Source of the DNA: Mucidula mucida
Lineage: Eukaryota; Basidiomycota; Agaricomycetes; Agaricales; Physalacriaceae
Direction: 5' to 3'
DNA length: 64,000 bases
NCBI GenBank assembly: GCA_015501055.1
Contig: JADNYV010000063.1
Coordinates: forward strand, 1-64,000
Part shown: piece by piece, positions 61,188 through 64,000 of the stretch
How positions within the stretch are numbered: the stretch's first letter is position 1
Layout of the letters: each line of letters starts with the position of its first letter
Made by a program: the position numbers and the translations under genes
The notes under the pieces: model-generated
Seen by the model: only the letters and a program-made list of their open reading frames with translations
Told to the model about the DNA's origin: nothing
The model's database searches: none

Positions 61188-62211
61188 GGCTGTAAAGGAA
61201 AAAGATATGGCGTGAGAGATCGATATAAGTGCGCGTGTTCCTTAGTGGGCGCTTGTTCGTTGATAGACTTGACGCATAGCTCCTTCCGGAGGTTATAGCG
61301 TCTAGGCTTTATTGGCTCCGTATTACTTACTCGTTGTGTAGTACCTCGAGTTCATGAATGTCGCCAAGCTCGTAGCTTGAGGCTTGCTGCCAGCATCCAT
61401 CAACTGTACGGAAATAAATCACAAAATCTGAAGACAGATTTAGCGGCTACTAAATTCTATGTTGAAGGTCTGCCCCGAATCCGGAGCGGTCTTGAATGGC
61501 GAAGATCCCAACTCTTTCGAATGATCGTAGCCGATGAATGAAGTCGTGGTAAATACTGGCCTGAACACAGTACAACAAACTCCGAGTAGCCGAATACGAC
61601 AGAGAGAACGTTCATGTCCATTTAAACACGACACCGCGTCCGGGCGTCCTTATTCTGATTCGCTCGCTATAGCATACGTGGCACGTCTATTGGCACAACA
61701 ATCAGTGGATCATGGAAGAGCAAGGTGTAGTCTCACTTGAAGGCGGTTTTAATCTCCGCATGACGCTTCCCAGTCCATTTGCCTTGAAATTGGGAGTGTA
61801 AAGCAACCATATCGCGATCAAGTTCTGTAGAACACATATGAGCAGTTCGGTCTCTGGTAACAGAATACAGACCAGGAATCTTTCCAAGCATTTTCAGACT
61901 CGACAGCGGCAAACAAGCCCTTCAAATGAAGCACGTCAGAGCCAACTGGAACGACGGATGAAGGACAAATTTTACCAGTTGTTATCGAAGAACCGGATGA
62001 TAAAATGCGGCACGTATGGTATCTTCAACTTCTTCTCTGCCAACTTGGCAGAGACAGGGATTGGAACGGACAACTTGTCTCGTCGGATGTCTTCATAGAA
62101 CAACACTACTCCAGGATACCAGGGATTCGACCCTGTGAGACCGTGAGCTCTGTACCAGAGGATTAAAATAGGTCGGAGACGCACGGACTTTCCCCCAGAC
62201 TGCGGGACACA
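61188..62211. other. Intergenic between PUB and family B genes
   Basis: About 1 kb with short open frames on both strands and no recognised family. Near 62108-62130 the minus strand has a Pol III B-box-like sequence (GGGTCGAATCC) with a 5-bp stem around it. Confidence 0.35.
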
Positions 62212-63178
62212 TCAGTATACGACAGAACACAAAAACGACAATGAAAATAGACACGCACCAACGGTTCCACTTTCCATAACGTAGTCATCGGGATAGTCAC
62301 CTAGGCTTCGCTCTAGCAAGTTGTTCGTGTCAATGAGGCTTTTCTTTGATTGCCTGCCTCTACGCTTTCCACGCGTAATAGGAGTACTGGGTGTCAACGC
62401 TGGACCTCCATTGATATTAGCACTTGACGGTGTGATGGCGCTAGACGATGCAACAGGCATTATGACTCCCGACCACTCTCCGAGTCCACCGAAACTTTCT
62501 GCGCTACTACTGGTCCCACCCCGACCATTCTCATTGTCAGCTTCGCTCTCCAAGGAAGTCCAGTCAGAGGTGCGTTTACGCTTTTTGGAAGGCGGCGTTG
62601 GTGTCTCGGAGATCACAATCGCAACCCTTCTCGCAGCCATGGCGTTCACCGAAAGTACAAGTTCGCTAGTTTCGCCGACAATGGCCTTTAGCGAGTTGCT
62701 TAGGCCGATCAGCTCTAGGTGTTCGTCGATCTCGCGCTCCCGAAGATCTATCTGCTGCGACGTGAATTCATGGCGCTGACCTGGTGGCACGAGCATGTAA
62801 GAATTTCGGAGAACCCAGTGAGACTTACAGTTAAAGTCAATGGTTATCTGTTGGTTTACACTGTGCAGATCTTCATTGGCGCGATTCAGGGCGTAGATGT
62901 CACGCTTGAGCTTTCGTGTTTCCAGTTGGTGCTGGTTATCTATAAAAGCCTGGGTTAAATTGCCATACGAATAATGGACCACACAAGCAGGTTTACCATT
63001 TTCAATCAACTCGTTACGAAGGACAGAGATCTGCAACTTCAAGGCTTCTATGGTATCGCCGCCATCAGTGGAAGCAGTCGACGGCTGGTCTGTGCGTTCT
63101 AGTAAACAACATATATAAATATCAGACTGGAACCGAGATTAGAAGCGTACCAGCGACAAGCGACGAGTCAGAGTCCAT
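62212..63178 (-). CDS. Family B coiled-coil hypothetical protein (intact copy)
   Basis: Exons: 63151-63178 (MDSDSSLVAE), 62829-63098 and 62212-62780, introns about 48-52 bp. The product is about 288 residues. The N-terminal half is a Leu/Glu/Arg-rich coiled coil (TIEALKLQISVLRNELIENG, QLETRKLKRDIYALNRANED, QQIDLREREIDEHLELIGLS). The C-terminal half is Ser/Thr/Pro-rich with basic clusters (PPSKKRKRTSDW, RGKRRGRQSKKS) that look like nuclear localisation signals. A bZIP-like factor is conceivable, but I see no canonical basic-region motif. Degenerate copies lie at 48.2-49.1, 49.4-49.9 and 52.95-53.23 kb. Confidence 0.6.
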
Positions 63179-63766
63179 CGCATAGGCGGAATTGACAGCC
63201 ACGTCAATTAAGGGCGGTCGAGTTCGCAAGTATAGGAAGAGAGCGTTCTGGATGCCACAGATCAATTCGAGCCGTCTAGCACATTACTAGCATACTGTAG
63301 ATTCGTCTGCGCTGAAGACTACTTGATAGTTGCAGTCCAAGAATTATTTGCGACGATAGAAGGGCTGAAAGTGATGGTATTGCCCCCGCCCGGCCCGGTC
63401 TCCCAAAGTTGCAGTTTGAGTTGCGCTCGCAGCAACACGTCCTGAATCCAATATGTCCATCCTTTCAAAGAGTACGCTATCCGGTGACTGCAATGAAAAA
63501 GAGGCGGCAATAGAATCTCCATGCCAGTTTAGCGAAACATCGACAATCAGTACAACAGCATAATGGTATATACAGTAAGTGTATCAATCAAATCATATAT
63601 AAATACATCGCATAGTTTGCGTACATGCACGGAAACATAGAAAGATAAATATACTTAAAACATACAGACTTGAAGTAGGTAAACAAACAAGAGCAGTATC
63701 GGGTGCAGCATTAACTGTCTGCCACCCTCAGAATTCGATCAGGACAAGTGGGCAAGAACGTCACTG
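63179..63766. other. Intergenic near right end
   Basis: About 590 bp, AT-rich between 63540 and 63700. No gene recognised. It likely holds the promoter of family B and the 3'UTR of the next minus-strand gene. Confidence 0.4.
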
Positions 63767-64000
63767 TTAACTCCCTGCTTTCCCCATAGTCATGCTTTTT
63801 CGCATGCTCTTAATAGGCCCAAACGTTCCCAATCCCGGCGGAGGACTATCATCATCGTCATCGTCAACCTCCATCGGATCGTCCTGTGTACCACCGCCGT
63901 TCATAATGGGAGCAGGTATGGCGCCGTCCGGGTTCGGTAATGGCACAGTAAGAGCCTGCGGCGTCGACGCCACAGACGAAGGCGTCTCCGGCGGAGGGTA
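63767..64000 (-). CDS. 3' end of a gene extending past the window
   Basis: Open minus-strand frame entering from the right edge (PPPETPSSVASTPQALTVPL) and ending with an acidic patch (PMEVDDDDDDSPPPGLGTFG) and KSMRKSMTMGKAGS. The stop is at 63767. The C-terminal tail is disordered and Pro/Asp-rich, so no family can be assigned without the rest. Confidence 0.5.
   Translation of the reverse strand, partial: YPPPETPSSVASTPQALTVPLPNPDGAIPAPIMNGGGTQDDPMEVDDDDDDSPPPGLGTFGPIKSMRKSMTMGKAGS

Noticed and set aside
62100..62190. tRNA-like sequence on the minus strand (B-box-like GGGTCGAATCC with a 5-bp stem)
   Set aside because: The T-loop is one base short, no matching D-arm, anticodon arm or full acceptor stem could be drawn, and no A-box was found. 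At most a decayed fragment.

Overview
The window looks like nuclear DNA of a basidiomycete fungus, most likely an Agaricomycete. Genes are densely packed on both strands and broken by many very short introns, mostly 44-60 bp with GT..AG ends. Recognisable products include a glyoxal oxidase, a rhamnogalacturonan acetylesterase, an SVOP-like MFS carrier, an HNH protein, a 7TM protein and an FHPDRW-tailed protein. Splicing was inferred by eye from reading frame, GT/AG sites and family conservation. The secreted copper-radical oxidase, pectin esterase and expansin-like barrel protein suggest a plant- or wood-degrading lifestyle.

Region by region. 0.5-7.9 kb (minus strand): a low-complexity hypothetical gene, an Arp6 gene whose product ends in three AT-hooks, and a coiled-coil gene. 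8.1-11.9 kb (plus): an MFS transporter and a second coiled-coil gene. 12.4-18.9 kb (plus): an ankyrin-CHAT protease-like gene, a Fic (AMPylase-type) gene and a 7TM membrane protein. 20.6-24.7 kb: RlpA/expansin-like gene, convergent DUF2235 hydrolase and rhamnogalacturonan acetylesterase. 24.9-28.3 kb: a RecQ helicase with about 23 introns. 29.6-30.7 kb (minus): a forkhead factor. 31-36 kb: gene-poor, with a minisatellite and an old direct repeat. 36.3-41.1 kb (plus): glyoxal oxidase and two lineage-type hypothetical genes.

41.2-56.2 kb is dominated by a roughly 3-kb unit present three times, once on plus (41.2-44.3) and twice in tandem on minus (49.9-52.9 and 53.2-56.2). Each unit carries a well conserved gene of unknown function and a decayed upstream partner. 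A STE7-type MAP kinase kinase lies between the opposed copies, and degenerate pieces of a second family, whose intact member is at 62.2-63.2 kb, are scattered among them. 56.6-64 kb: a divergent pair of HNH-related genes, a PUB-domain gene, the second family's intact gene, and the 3' end of a gene that runs off the window.

Several otherwise conserved genes (Arp6, ankyrin-CHAT, Fic, the genes at 38.6 and 40.0 kb) need single missing bases, nearly all in short homopolymers, to read through. Neighbouring long genes such as RecQ, MFS, DUF2235, glyoxal oxidase and MAPKK read cleanly. I treat these as probable consensus errors rather than proof of pseudogenes.
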